Part shown: in pieces, positions 44,032-52,759 of the stretch
How positions within the stretch are numbered: position 1 is the stretch's first letter
Layout of the letters: every line of letters starts with the position of its first letter
DNA from: Vreelandella profundi
GTDB lineage: Bacteria > Pseudomonadota > Gammaproteobacteria > Pseudomonadales > Halomonadaceae
Assembly: GCF_019722725.1 (NCBI RefSeq)
Contig: NZ_CP077941.1
Location: forward strand, 434,001-498,000
DNA length: 64,000 nt
Direction of reading: 5' to 3'
Notes under the pieces: model-generated
Databases searched by the model: none
Seen by the model: the letters and a program-made list of their open reading frames with translations, nothing else
Told to the model about the DNA's origin: nothing
Translations under genes and position numbers: made by a program

Positions 44032-45518
44032 TGAATGCTCTGGCGTTGTTGTTCACGCCCACAACACTTGGTGTCATGCTCGCGTGCGCTCTTTATGGGC
44101 TAGTGATCGGCGCTATCCCCGGGTTTTCCGCTGCGATGGCAGTCGCCCTAATGGTTCCAGTCAGTTACTTTCTGGATCCTGTGCCCGCGCTAGCTGGCGT
44201 TGTCACTCTATGCGCTATGGGTATTTTTTCGGGAGATATTCCCGGCGCACTGTTACGTATTCCTGGAACTCCAGCTTCCGCAGCTTATGTTGATGAATCC
44301 TACAGAATGACTCAGAAGGGGCAGGCAGGGCTCGCTCTGGGAACAGGCTTAGTATGCTCGTCAATAGGGGGAATATTCGGCAGCATCGTATTGATTTTTG
44401 CAGCGCCCTCGTTAGGTAATTTAGCCCTACAGTTTAGCTCAGTTGAGTATTTCTGGTTGGCTTGCATGGGCTTGACCGCAGCGATTGCCGTCTCTCAAGG
44501 GTCAACCGCTAAGGGAGTTGTTTCCTTAAGCCTTGGTTTGTTGATTGCGATGGTGGGCCTTGATCCTGTATCTGGACAACCTCGTTTCGCCTTCGGCACG
44601 GAATATCTCTCCGGTGGGCTAGGCTTTATACCGGTGCTAATCGGTTTATTTGCCTTGTCAGAAGTCTTTCGGTTTGCGCTGTCGCCAAAGGTCGATGAGC
44701 TTGCGCCGGTAGGCAAGTTAAATGATGTTTTTCGGGGAGTGCTGACTGAGATTAAGCGGATGGGATTTCAGATACTGCAGGGTTGCGGCATTGGAACCCT
44801 GGTTGGCGCTATTCCGGGAGCTGGAGCTGACATTGCCTCATATATCGCTTATGCCAGCACGAAGAAACAATCCCGTCACCCGGAAAAGTTCGGCACTGGG
44901 ATTGTCGATGGCATAGCATCAGCCAGTGCTGCCAATAATGCGTCGATTGGTGGAGCTCTCGTCCCGGCCACAGTGTTTGGTATTCCTGGTGACAGCCTGA
45001 CTGCTGTGATTATAGGCGTCCTTTATATGAAAGGGCTTAACCCAGGGCCTACCGTTTTTCTGACGCAAGGTGATCTTATCACCGCAGTCTTTCTTGCTTT
45101 TTTACTCGCCAATATTCTGATTGTACCGTTTGGTTATCTTGCGATCCGCATTTTCAAGCACATTCTAGCCGTACCGCGAACGATTTTAATGCCACTAATC
45201 ATCGCGGCTTGCATTATCGGTGCGTTCGCGGTGGAAAATACGGTGTTTGCCGTCGTGACAATGCTGTGCGCCGGTATACTTGGCTTTTTCATGGAAGAAA
45301 ATGGTTTTCCGCTTGCGCCAGCGATTCTCGGCGTCGTATTGGCTCCCATCGTTGAAGAGAATTTTCTTAATACATTGGTAAAATCTAATGGCGATATGCT
45401 GGTCTTCTTCAGTCGCCCTATCGCCTTGGCTCTAGCAGTAATTACTATCGCTATCTGGGTGGTTCCTCCCTTGCTAGCGCTTCTACGTCGCAATACAGGC
45501 AGAGTTAAACCAACATGA
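44025..45518 (+). CDS. Tripartite tricarboxylate transporter large permease (TctA family)
   Basis: About 497 residues with around 12 membrane segments. TctA hallmarks are LVIGAIPGFSAAMAVALMVP near the N-terminus and GTLVGAIPGAGADIASYIAY near the middle, plus FGIPGDSLTAVIIGVLYMKGLNPGP (in two parts). It is the sodium-coupled channel of the TTT system. ATG 44025 is seven bases after GGGGA; ATG 44031 is the alternative. Its 3' end overlaps the GntR gene by 4 bp. Confidence 0.94.
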   Translation: MVMNALALLFTPTTLGVMLACALYGLVIGAIPGFSAAMAVALMVPVSYFLDPVPALAGVVTLCAMGIFSGDIPGALLRIPGTPASAAYVDESYRMTQKGQAGLALGTGLVCSSIGGIFGSIVLIFAAPSLGNLALQFSSVEYFWLACMGLTAAIAVSQGSTAKGVVSLSLGLLIAMVGLDPVSGQPRFAFGTEYLSGGLGFIPVLIGLFALSEVFRFALSPKVDELAPVGKLNDVFRGVLTEIKRMGFQILQGCGIGTLVGAIPGAGADIASYIAYASTKKQSRHPEKFGTGIVDGIASASAANNASIGGALVPATVFGIPGDSLTAVIIGVLYMKGLNPGPTVFLTQGDLITAVFLAFLLANILIVPFGYLAIRIFKHILAVPRTILMPLIIAACIIGAFAVENTVFAVVTMLCAGILGFFMEENGFPLAPAILGVVLAPIVEENFLNTLVKSNGDMLVFFSRPIALALAVITIAIWVVPPLLALLRRNTGRVKPT

Positions 45519-46210
45519 GCGGATCTTACGGTTCTACTATATCAACGCTTTTCTCGCGTGCAGAGGAGGCCTATACGATCATCGAAGAGATGATCGTGAC
45601 ATTGACCCTAGTACCGGGGGAGATTCTGACGGAGCAGGCACTCTGCGAGCGGCTCGATATGGGTCGAACACCTATTCGGGAAGCGTTGTTAAGACTTAAG
45701 CAAGACTATTTGCTTAGTGTTCTGCCCAGGCAGGGGATTTTTATCCAGCCGATTGATACGACGACAGCTCTTGAGGCTTTAGATGTTCGCCAGCATGTTG
45801 AAGGACTGCTTATCAGACGCGCGAGCCAACTGGCTAGCGATAGCCAACGGCAAGAGTTCCTGCGTATGGCCGACCAGGCCGAAGAGGCCTTAAAAAGAGC
45901 CGATAACGTAGCTTTCTCACAGATTGATAAGCGTTTTAACGAACGAGTGTGCGAAGCAGCCAGGCACGCTGTTGCTGCTAAGACCATCATGCCATTGCAT
46001 GCGGTATCACGCCGAATTGGCTTTTTCTTATCACAGTTCGCGGATTTGGGCCTAGCTGATACGGGGCTGCCCCACGTAGAAATCATGCGGGCAATCGCTG
46101 AGGCCGATGTGGATACTGCACTAGCTGCGCTAGGCGTGCTGCACCGGCGTACGCGCGAGCAGACCCTTGCTATCGAACGAGAAGGGTTACTTGATCGAGC
46201 TAACAAGTGA
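45515..46210 (+). CDS. GntR-family transcriptional regulator with FCD domain
   Basis: The 231-residue regulator has an N-terminal winged helix (LTEQALCERLDMGRTPIREALLRL, the GntR signature, in a single helix-turn-helix near residues 38-62) and a C-terminal all-helical FCD ligand-binding domain. It overlaps tctA by 4 bp and probably controls this operon in response to its carboxylate substrate, likely through the inverted repeat at 42460-42475. Confidence 0.92.
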   Translation: MSGSYGSTISTLFSRAEEAYTIIEEMIVTLTLVPGEILTEQALCERLDMGRTPIREALLRLKQDYLLSVLPRQGIFIQPIDTTTALEALDVRQHVEGLLIRRASQLASDSQRQEFLRMADQAEEALKRADNVAFSQIDKRFNERVCEAARHAVAAKTIMPLHAVSRRIGFFLSQFADLGLADTGLPHVEIMRAIAEADVDTALAALGVLHRRTREQTLAIEREGLLDRANK

Positions 46211-46270
46211 TCGAATCATTGTTGCTGCCGGTGCCCGTTAATGCTTATTCATAAGGATGAAACTGTATAT

Positions 46271-47218
46271 ATGCCCCGATCTAATATAATCCTAGTAGGT
46301 GCTTATTCTCCCCAACAGCGTGAACGGCTAGAAAGTCGTTTTATCACGTGCTCTGTTGATACTCCGCAGCAGTTGACGAGTCTCGCTAGCGACGAGCGGA
46401 GGGCCTGTGCAGCAGTTGCCTGTCATGGTCACTCCCCTTTTGGTGCTGCTGAAATGGATGCGCTTCCCAGCTTGCGCCTGATTGCCAACTTTGGTGTGGG
46501 TTATGACGATATCGATATCGACGCGGCTACGAGCCGCGGTATCACGGTGACTAATACGCCCAACGTGTTAAATGATGATGTCGCTGACTTGGCCGTCGGG
46601 ATGTATTTAGCCCTCAAACGTCGCCTTATTGCTGGTGATCGCTGGGTTCGTAGCGGAGACTGGGCGCGTATTGGCTCATTTCCGCTGAATGCACATACCA
46701 GCGGTCTGCGTGTTGGAATATTAGGAATGGGGCGGATAGGTAAGGAAATTGCTGACCGCATGGTAGCGTTCAAAGCCACCGTGCATTACCAATCACGTCA
46801 GGCCAAACAAGTACCCTCTGATTGGGTTTATCATGCCGATGCCATCGATCTAGCACGCTCGGTGGATGTTCTGTTTGTAACGGTAGTGGGTGGAGATGAA
46901 ACTCGCCATTTCGTATCGGCTGAGGTACTCAGTGCATTACCTAGCGATGCCGTCGTGATCAATGTTTCCAGAGGCACAGTGATTGATGAGGATGCGCTAA
47001 TTCAGCGTCTGCAAGGCGGATTTTTAGCGGGCGCTGCGCTTGATGTCTTTGCAACTGAGCCGCATGTGGATCCGCGGTTGTGCGATCAAGAAAATGTCTT
47101 GCTTCAGCCCCATCAAGGTTCGGGTACTATTAATACGCGTGAATCCATGGGGGATTTGCAGTACGCTAATATTCTTGCCTTCACCGAAGGTAACGAGCTA
47201 ATAACGCCTGTTAATTGA
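46271..47218 (+). CDS. D-isomer-specific 2-hydroxyacid dehydrogenase (GhrB/glyoxylate-reductase-like)
   Basis: NAD(P)-dependent oxidoreductase of about 315 residues. It shows NFGVGYDDIDIDAATSRGI, the Rossmann motif VGILGMGRIGKEIADRM, and the catalytic triad Arg (INVSRGTVIDED), Glu (DVFATEPHVD) and His (LLQPHQGSG). ATG 46271 fits the family start; ATG 46241 would add ten residues. As last gene of the transporter cluster it probably reduces or oxidises the imported hydroxy- or keto-acid. Confidence 0.88.
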   Translation: MPRSNIILVGAYSPQQRERLESRFITCSVDTPQQLTSLASDERRACAAVACHGHSPFGAAEMDALPSLRLIANFGVGYDDIDIDAATSRGITVTNTPNVLNDDVADLAVGMYLALKRRLIAGDRWVRSGDWARIGSFPLNAHTSGLRVGILGMGRIGKEIADRMVAFKATVHYQSRQAKQVPSDWVYHADAIDLARSVDVLFVTVVGGDETRHFVSAEVLSALPSDAVVINVSRGTVIDEDALIQRLQGGFLAGAALDVFATEPHVDPRLCDQENVLLQPHQGSGTINTRESMGDLQYANILAFTEGNELITPVN

Positions 47219-47414
47219 TATACAAAATTGCGCTAATTGTCTCCCAACAGCAACAGCGGAGTAGACCGCAGAAAGAGGTCTAGTTATAGGATGCAGGAGG
47301 CGTCTGTTGTGTATCGAATAGCCTGCTATTTACCGTAATTTAAATCGCTATATAAACCGTGCTAGAAGCAAGACGGGATTACAGGCTAATTCCACTGATG
47401 GTTGCTCCATATAG

Positions 47415-49202
47415 TCAACGTGATACTTTCCTGACGCCCACAATGCTGGAAATCGACACTGCCAGTACCGATAGTAAAATCAGCGCTAACGCGGGAATGA
47501 GGACTGCCCAGGGTGCGCGCTCGATGTAGGGCATGCCCTCGGCGAGTATCAGCCCCCACTCTGGCGAAGGCGGGCGCGGCCCAAGGCCAAGAAAGCCTAG
47601 GGCTGCTAGAGCTAGCGCGACCCCCGGTAAGCGCAGCATGGAATGGCGAAACACTGGGCCAAACACTGCCGGCAGAATGTAGCGGCTCATCAGACGAAAA
47701 TGGCCTACTCCTAACATCGGCGTAATGCGCACATGGGGCTGGGCTTTGACTTCGGCCACCAGCGCCGCCGTGTGCGCAGCAAGTGGTGCCCAGGCCACGG
47801 CAGTCACCGCAATAATAGCGCCGCTGGCGCTTGGCCCCATCAGGCCTGCGACGATAAGTCCTGCAATGGTGGGGGGCGTTGCCTTGGTGATCTCAATGGG
47901 GCCGGTTGCCAGCTTGGGAGCTAGACCAATTAGCAGACCCAGCCCAAGTGAAAAGAATACCACTACCGTGGCCATACCCATGGTAGACAGTGCCCCGTGG
48001 GCCACCCGCGCCAAAATATCACGGCCCGTGCCGTCGGCACCTAGCGGTAGAGCCAAGCTTGGCGGCTCCAAACGCATAAAATTGGAGTTAAACGGATCGC
48101 GAGTAATCCCCGTCGCCACCAGTATGAACAGGAGCAAAATAGCGATGGTGGGAACGATCCACGCCCGGCGCTGAATGCTCTGCTCGCTATGCGCCACCGG
48201 CAATGCTCCAAGCCTGAAGGCGCGGCCTAGTAGAAGCGCGCGGCCAATATTGGCCAGACTGCCAAGCACAATGGCAATAATCAGCAGAATAAGAATGCCG
48301 GTTTGCAGGGCGGGCATGTCCTGGGCCGATGCCGCACCAAGGGTTGCTCGACCAAGGCCTGGAATCGAGAACACCTGCTCTACGGCAATAGCACCGCCCG
48401 TAAGACCTACCATCACCATACCCACCTGGGGCATTAAGCTTGGCAGGGTGCGGCGCAGGGCTGCCAGGGTAATCCGGATGCGGGAAAAACCAGCCACATT
48501 CCAGGTAGCCACCCAGCGTTCTGTAAAGGTGGCCGAAAGGCCGTCGCTAAACAAATGTCCCAATAGGCCACCTGCCGGAATACCCAGGGCGAGGGCAGGC
48601 AGTATGGCGTAGCTGAAACCGCGCCACCCATAAGGTGGCAACCAGTTTAGCCAGGCGGCAAATATCACCAGCAGTACTGAGGCAAGTAGAAACTCGGGGA
48701 GCGCTGTCAGCGTTGCGCCAATGGCCCCAGATGAGCGGCTGACTTGGCCATTTAAGCCGCGGCGAATCACGGGCACACAAATCAGCGTCGCAGTAACCAC
48801 TGCCACCAGCATGCCGAACGACATAAGCATGAGAGAAACCTGGGCGCTTTTCAGCATGCCCGGCAGCACTGGCGCGCCAGAAATCCAGGAGTTCCCTGCA
48901 TCGCCATGCAGAAGCCCCATCAGCCAGCTCTGCAGCTTTTCGAAGGGGCCAACGTCCAGCCCCAGCTGGGCTCGAATGGCGGCGAGTACCTCGGGCGTAG
49001 CTTCCTGTTCGGCTGAGCGTGCCCGCAAGATGCTCAGTGCTGGATCCCTGCCGGATAACCATGGCAGTAGCCCGACTAGCACGATCACGCTTGCTAATGT
49101 CATCAGCCGAGAGAGCAGTGGAATAAAAGGCGCTATGTGCAAGCTGCGCCAAAGACGCAGCGATGTTGCAGTTGTCATGCGCAGGGTACCCTTAATACTC
49201 AC
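47415..49202 (-). CDS. Fused peptide/nickel-type ABC transporter permease (DppB-DppC fusion)
   Basis: The 595 residues combine two permeases normally made separately. Residues ~1-330 are DppB-like, with IAVEQVFSIPGLGRATLGA and LPPYGWRGFSYAILPALALG. Residues ~340-595 are DppC-like, with LGADGTGRDILARVAHGALS and FLGLGPRPPSPEWGLILAEG. The gene starts inside the 3' end of the binding-protein gene (11-bp overlap). With the separate DppD- and DppF-like ATPases upstream it makes a complete importer. No frameshift explains the fusion; the reading frame is clean. Confidence 0.9.
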   Translation of the reverse strand: MSIKGTLRMTTATSLRLWRSLHIAPFIPLLSRLMTLASVIVLVGLLPWLSGRDPALSILRARSAEQEATPEVLAAIRAQLGLDVGPFEKLQSWLMGLLHGDAGNSWISGAPVLPGMLKSAQVSLMLMSFGMLVAVVTATLICVPVIRRGLNGQVSRSSGAIGATLTALPEFLLASVLLVIFAAWLNWLPPYGWRGFSYAILPALALGIPAGGLLGHLFSDGLSATFTERWVATWNVAGFSRIRITLAALRRTLPSLMPQVGMVMVGLTGGAIAVEQVFSIPGLGRATLGAASAQDMPALQTGILILLIIAIVLGSLANIGRALLLGRAFRLGALPVAHSEQSIQRRAWIVPTIAILLLFILVATGITRDPFNSNFMRLEPPSLALPLGADGTGRDILARVAHGALSTMGMATVVVFFSLGLGLLIGLAPKLATGPIEITKATPPTIAGLIVAGLMGPSASGAIIAVTAVAWAPLAAHTAALVAEVKAQPHVRITPMLGVGHFRLMSRYILPAVFGPVFRHSMLRLPGVALALAALGFLGLGPRPPSPEWGLILAEGMPYIERAPWAVLIPALALILLSVLAVSISSIVGVRKVSR

Positions 49203-50706
49203 TATCGGCGTCGATGGACGTTTTTTCAGTGATCAGCACTCGCTCGCGGGGGTCACGCTCCGCGTTGGAAACACGTGCTGATTCGCCCTGAATGACACGC
49301 TCATGGAGCATCGGGATGGCTGCATCGGTGCGTAAAATGGCCGCTTCAGCTTCGATGATTGCCTGACGGCGCGCGTCACCCGTGGGCAGTACGGCGGCTG
49401 TGGCTAGCGCCTCGTCCACGGCAGGATCGCATAGCTGGGCGATATTGAATGAGCCTGCGCAAGCAAAGTCGCTAAACATATAGGCAACCGGGTCGCCGGA
49501 GTCGAGGACGGTGGCACGCGAGAGGATAAAGGCGTCAAACTGGCCCGCTAACGCATCCGCTTCAATATGCGCGTACTCACGCACTTCCTGGTTAACGGTG
49601 AAGCCTGCACGGGTGAGCTGTTGCTCAAGCAGCACGGCGACTTCGGGAAGCTCCGCGCGATCAGTAAAGGTCGCTAGCGTAATCTCCGTACCATTTGGCT
49701 CGGTAGGCTCGGTGCGTTGCCCAATTGGCGTGCGGTAATCGCTTGCCCACGCTAGCGCCGGGCCAAGTAGTCCTTCAGCGATATCCGCGCGACCTTCGTA
49801 AACGGTATTCACGATAGTGGAGCGGTTAACTGCTTCACGCACGGCGGCTCGCAGAGCAGGGTCGGTCATGGGGCCTGATTCGGTATTCAGGTACAGCGTA
49901 TTGGTGCGCGGCATGGGCACTTCGTGGACTAACTCAGGGTCGAGCAGGGCGACCTGAGATACCGGGATGGCTTCCACCACATCGGCCGCACCCGTTCTCA
50001 ACGCTGCCGCACGGGCAGTGCCATCCGGCACGTAGTCGGCATCAATACCGGCCACTGCGGCTGGCTCGCCCCAGTAGTCGTCAAAGCGGTCTAGCCGAGC
50101 GCTGGTGGTGCCGTTGATCTCTTTCAGTACAAAGGGGCCGGTGCCTGCTTCGATAGGGTTAATCCGGCCATCTTCGCCGTAGGCGCTAGCGGCGAGAATC
50201 GCCAGCTGCGGGCTGGAAAGACGGTTGGGGATCAGCGGATCTTCTCTTTCTGTGCGTACGATCACCGCCTTATCACCATCGGCTTCAACGGTCATGCTCA
50301 CACCGTCTAAAATCCTCGGCTTAGGAGCGGCCTGAGTAGCGGCGGTGAGAGAATTGACGACGTCTTGCGCGGTTAGCTCGCTGCCATCATGAAACATTAC
50401 ACCGTCGCGAATCACAAAGCGCCAAGTGTTGGCGTCCAGCTGTTCCCATTCGGTGGCTAGAAAAGATTGGGGATCGCTGTTGGCGTCCAGGCGAATCAGC
50501 GTTTCCGCCATGCTCCAACGGGATAGCTTAAAAGCATCGTCGGAAAGTGGCGTTAATCCTGAACGCGGCGGCTGTAACATCGCCACGCTAATGCGCTCAC
50601 CTGATTCAGTGGAGGAGGTATCGCGCTGCTCATCAAAACAACCGGTAAGCAAAAGAGGAGCGGCAAGGGCAGCGGGCAAAGACAGGCGAAGCGAGCGGCG
50701 TAGCAT
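49192..50706 (-). CDS. ABC transporter substrate-binding lipoprotein (SBP family 5)
   Basis: A 504-residue type II binding protein anchored by a lipobox (LLLTGC, Cys ~23). It shows the family 5 pattern: ETLIRLDANSDPQSFLATEWEQLDANTWRFVIRDGVMFHDGSELTAQDVV is the typical central block (residues ~70-118, cited as position markers), then GTGPFVLKEI and the second-domain AVREAVNRSTIV. Family 5 proteins bind peptides, nickel or metallophores; the ligand here is not evident. The gene order ATPase-ATPase-SBP-permease resembles metallophore and nickel systems but does not prove it. Confidence 0.88.
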   Translation of the reverse strand: MLRRSLRLSLPAALAAPLLLTGCFDEQRDTSSTESGERISVAMLQPPRSGLTPLSDDAFKLSRWSMAETLIRLDANSDPQSFLATEWEQLDANTWRFVIRDGVMFHDGSELTAQDVVNSLTAATQAAPKPRILDGVSMTVEADGDKAVIVRTEREDPLIPNRLSSPQLAILAASAYGEDGRINPIEAGTGPFVLKEINGTTSARLDRFDDYWGEPAAVAGIDADYVPDGTARAAALRTGAADVVEAIPVSQVALLDPELVHEVPMPRTNTLYLNTESGPMTDPALRAAVREAVNRSTIVNTVYEGRADIAEGLLGPALAWASDYRTPIGQRTEPTEPNGTEITLATFTDRAELPEVAVLLEQQLTRAGFTVNQEVREYAHIEADALAGQFDAFILSRATVLDSGDPVAYMFSDFACAGSFNIAQLCDPAVDEALATAAVLPTGDARRQAIIEAEAAILRTDAAIPMLHERVIQGESARVSNAERDPRERVLITEKTSIDADSEY

Positions 50707-50836
50707 CGTAATGAATCCTAACAGTAGGTGGAAAATAGTGAGAGAAGGGGGATAAGCGATGACAACACCTTATTTGGTGCAAATGCTTTAACACTGCATG
50801 GAGCCAAAGGGGTTAATCAAAAAAGTCGTGGAAGAT

Positions 50837-51712
50837 TTACAACAATGCCTCTACCTCTGCTGCATTGCAGTTTGGAAACGCGCAGGTAGGCAGCTGTGAC
50901 ACGGCATTAATTAGTGACAGCGTGACCGCATGGCGGGGGGTGCTCCACAGCGCTGCCGTTGGACGATCTTCAACAATATTGCCGTCATCCATCACCAGCG
51001 TGCGCTGGCAAAGTTTTGTGACCACCGCTAAATCGTGAGACACCATCAGCAGCCCCGTGCCACTTTCATCGCATAGCTTTTTCAGCACGCTAATAACCTG
51101 CGCGCGAACCGGTAGATCAAGGCCACTAAGCGGTTCATCGGCCAGCAAAAAACGTGGGCGGGTAGCAATCGCCCGAGCTATGGCGACCCGTTGGGCTTGG
51201 CCACCGGAAAGTTCATGGGGTTGGCGGTCCAAAAACTTCGCATCTAGCCCAACCTGTTCCAGTGCTTCCCGGGCGCGCGCTTCTGGGTTGCAGTCGACAC
51301 GCAGCCGGATGAGCGGCTCGGCTACCAGGGCGCGAACACTCATCCGCGGGTCAAGCGATGAGACAGGGTCTTGGGGAATATACTGCACTGCCTGGCGGTA
51401 CCACCTGAGCTGAGCCGCAGAGCCGGGGCGCACCGTTCTATGCTGGCAGGTTATTGAGCCGGCATCAGGCGCTTCAATAGCCAATAGCGCGCGCAGCAGA
51501 GTCGTTTTTCCCGAGCCGGATAAACCCACTAGCCCCACCCGCTCGCCAGGATAAAGCGTGAGGTCGATATTGTTCATGACCTGCTTACGCTCACCTCTTC
51601 GCCAAAAAACGTCGCGGGGCAGTGAAATGTGTTTAGTTAGTCCGCGAGCCGAGATAAACGCTTCTCTGCCGTTCAAGTTAGCTCTTTTATTAAGTGATAG
51701 CGGGCTTGGCAT
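50837..51712 (-). CDS. ABC transporter ATP-binding protein, DppF/OppF type
   Basis: A 291-residue ATPase with Walker A GLSGSGKTTLLRALL, Q-loop YIPQDPVSSLDPRMSV, signature ELSGGQAQRVAIARAIATRP, Walker B FLLADEPLSGLDLP and switch His MVSHDLAVVTKLCQ. The C-terminal TPRHAVTLSLINAV resembles the oligopeptide-type C-terminal domain. It starts directly after the stop of the DppD-like gene (TAG-ATG) and is followed by a 130-bp gap before the binding-protein gene, which may therefore have a second promoter. Confidence 0.9.
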   Translation of the reverse strand: MPSPLSLNKRANLNGREAFISARGLTKHISLPRDVFWRRGERKQVMNNIDLTLYPGERVGLVGLSGSGKTTLLRALLAIEAPDAGSITCQHRTVRPGSAAQLRWYRQAVQYIPQDPVSSLDPRMSVRALVAEPLIRLRVDCNPEARAREALEQVGLDAKFLDRQPHELSGGQAQRVAIARAIATRPRFLLADEPLSGLDLPVRAQVISVLKKLCDESGTGLLMVSHDLAVVTKLCQRTLVMDDGNIVEDRPTAALWSTPRHAVTLSLINAVSQLPTCAFPNCNAAEVEALL

Positions 51713-52567
51713 CTAGGCGCTCTTTAAAAGGTCATTCGAGGCTAAAAAATCTACAGATGCCAAGATGTCGGCGTTGGGCAACTCGGAGGGTTGCACGCTA
51801 TGTGCGGCGGTGACTAACTCCTGAGTGAAGGAATGCTGCGGAGCAGTAATTAGAGCCTCTAAGTCGCCGCTTTCGATCATTGCGCCACGCTCAATAATCA
51901 CCGCACGTTGGCAAAGCTGTGAGGCCGCATGGAGGTCGTGGGTAATAAATAGCATGGCGGTGCCTGAGTCGCCGGTATGGTCGCGTAAGACGCGCAGTAC
52001 CTGCGCTTGGGTGACCACATCCAGTGCGGTGGTAGGCTCATCGGCGACCATTAACGATGTTTTGCACGCCATAGCCAGGGCAATACAGACCCGCTGGCGC
52101 TGGCCGCCGGAAAGCTCCGCTGGGGTGCGTTTTATTAACCGCTGCGGGTCTGGCAAACCCATAGCTGCTAACAGCTTCACGGCCGCTTGGGTCGCGGTTT
52201 TGCGCGGCAGGCCATGATGGCGTGAAAAAGGCTCGCGTAACTGGAATCCAATTGAAACCAGAGGGTTAAGCGCTGAAAGGGAGTCCTGAAACACCATCGA
52301 AACGCGCGTTTCAGCACGTCGCCGTGCGGCGGGTATTGCAATGGCTTCTTGGCCTTGAATGCGAATGCTGCCTGATACCTGTGCATTAGCCGGTAAAAGC
52401 CCCAGGACTGCTTTTGCCGTAAATGATTTACCCGACCCTGATGCACCTAACAGGCAGACGCGTTCGCCGGGCATGACATCGAAGGAGAGCCCATCGACGA
52501 CCTGCTGACCGTCAATTTGAATATGAAGATCACGCACTGATAATACAGGGGCGCTGCACATTGACAC
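51713..52567 (-). CDS. ABC transporter ATP-binding protein, DppD/OppD type
   Basis: A 284-residue ATPase: Walker A LLGASGSGKSFTAKAV, Q-loop MVFQDSLSALNPLVSIG, signature ELSGGQRQRVCIALAM, Walker B LMVADEPTTALDVVTQ and the switch LFITHDLHAASQLCQRAV. It is the first gene of the leftward operon. The region upstream to cstA (52568-52759) would hold its promoter, although the cstA terminator also lies there. Confidence 0.9.
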   Translation of the reverse strand: MSMCSAPVLSVRDLHIQIDGQQVVDGLSFDVMPGERVCLLGASGSGKSFTAKAVLGLLPANAQVSGSIRIQGQEAIAIPAARRRAETRVSMVFQDSLSALNPLVSIGFQLREPFSRHHGLPRKTATQAAVKLLAAMGLPDPQRLIKRTPAELSGGQRQRVCIALAMACKTSLMVADEPTTALDVVTQAQVLRVLRDHTGDSGTAMLFITHDLHAASQLCQRAVIIERGAMIESGDLEALITAPQHSFTQELVTAAHSVQPSELPNADILASVDFLASNDLLKSA

Positions 52568-52691
52568 TATCTCTTGCTGAGCTATTCAATTGCTATTAAT
52601 AGTTATGATATAACGTTTTTGTGGGATGCAGCAATATTAGTTTCAATGCAAAGAAGTAGGCGGAGGCGTTGGCTGGTCAATCAACAGGTAT

Positions 52692-52720
52692 AAAAAAAGC
52701 GCTGAACAGATCAGCGCTTT
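52692..52720 (-). terminator. Rho-independent terminator after cstA
   Basis: AAAGCGCTGA (52696-52705) pairs with TCAGCGCTTT (52711-52720) around a 5-nt loop. Read leftward the stem is followed by a T7 tract (52698-52692). It lies 40 bp past the cstA stop. Confidence 0.9.
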
Positions 52721-52759
52721 ATGGTTACTAGGCGGCGTTAGTCACCTGATTATGGTCAA

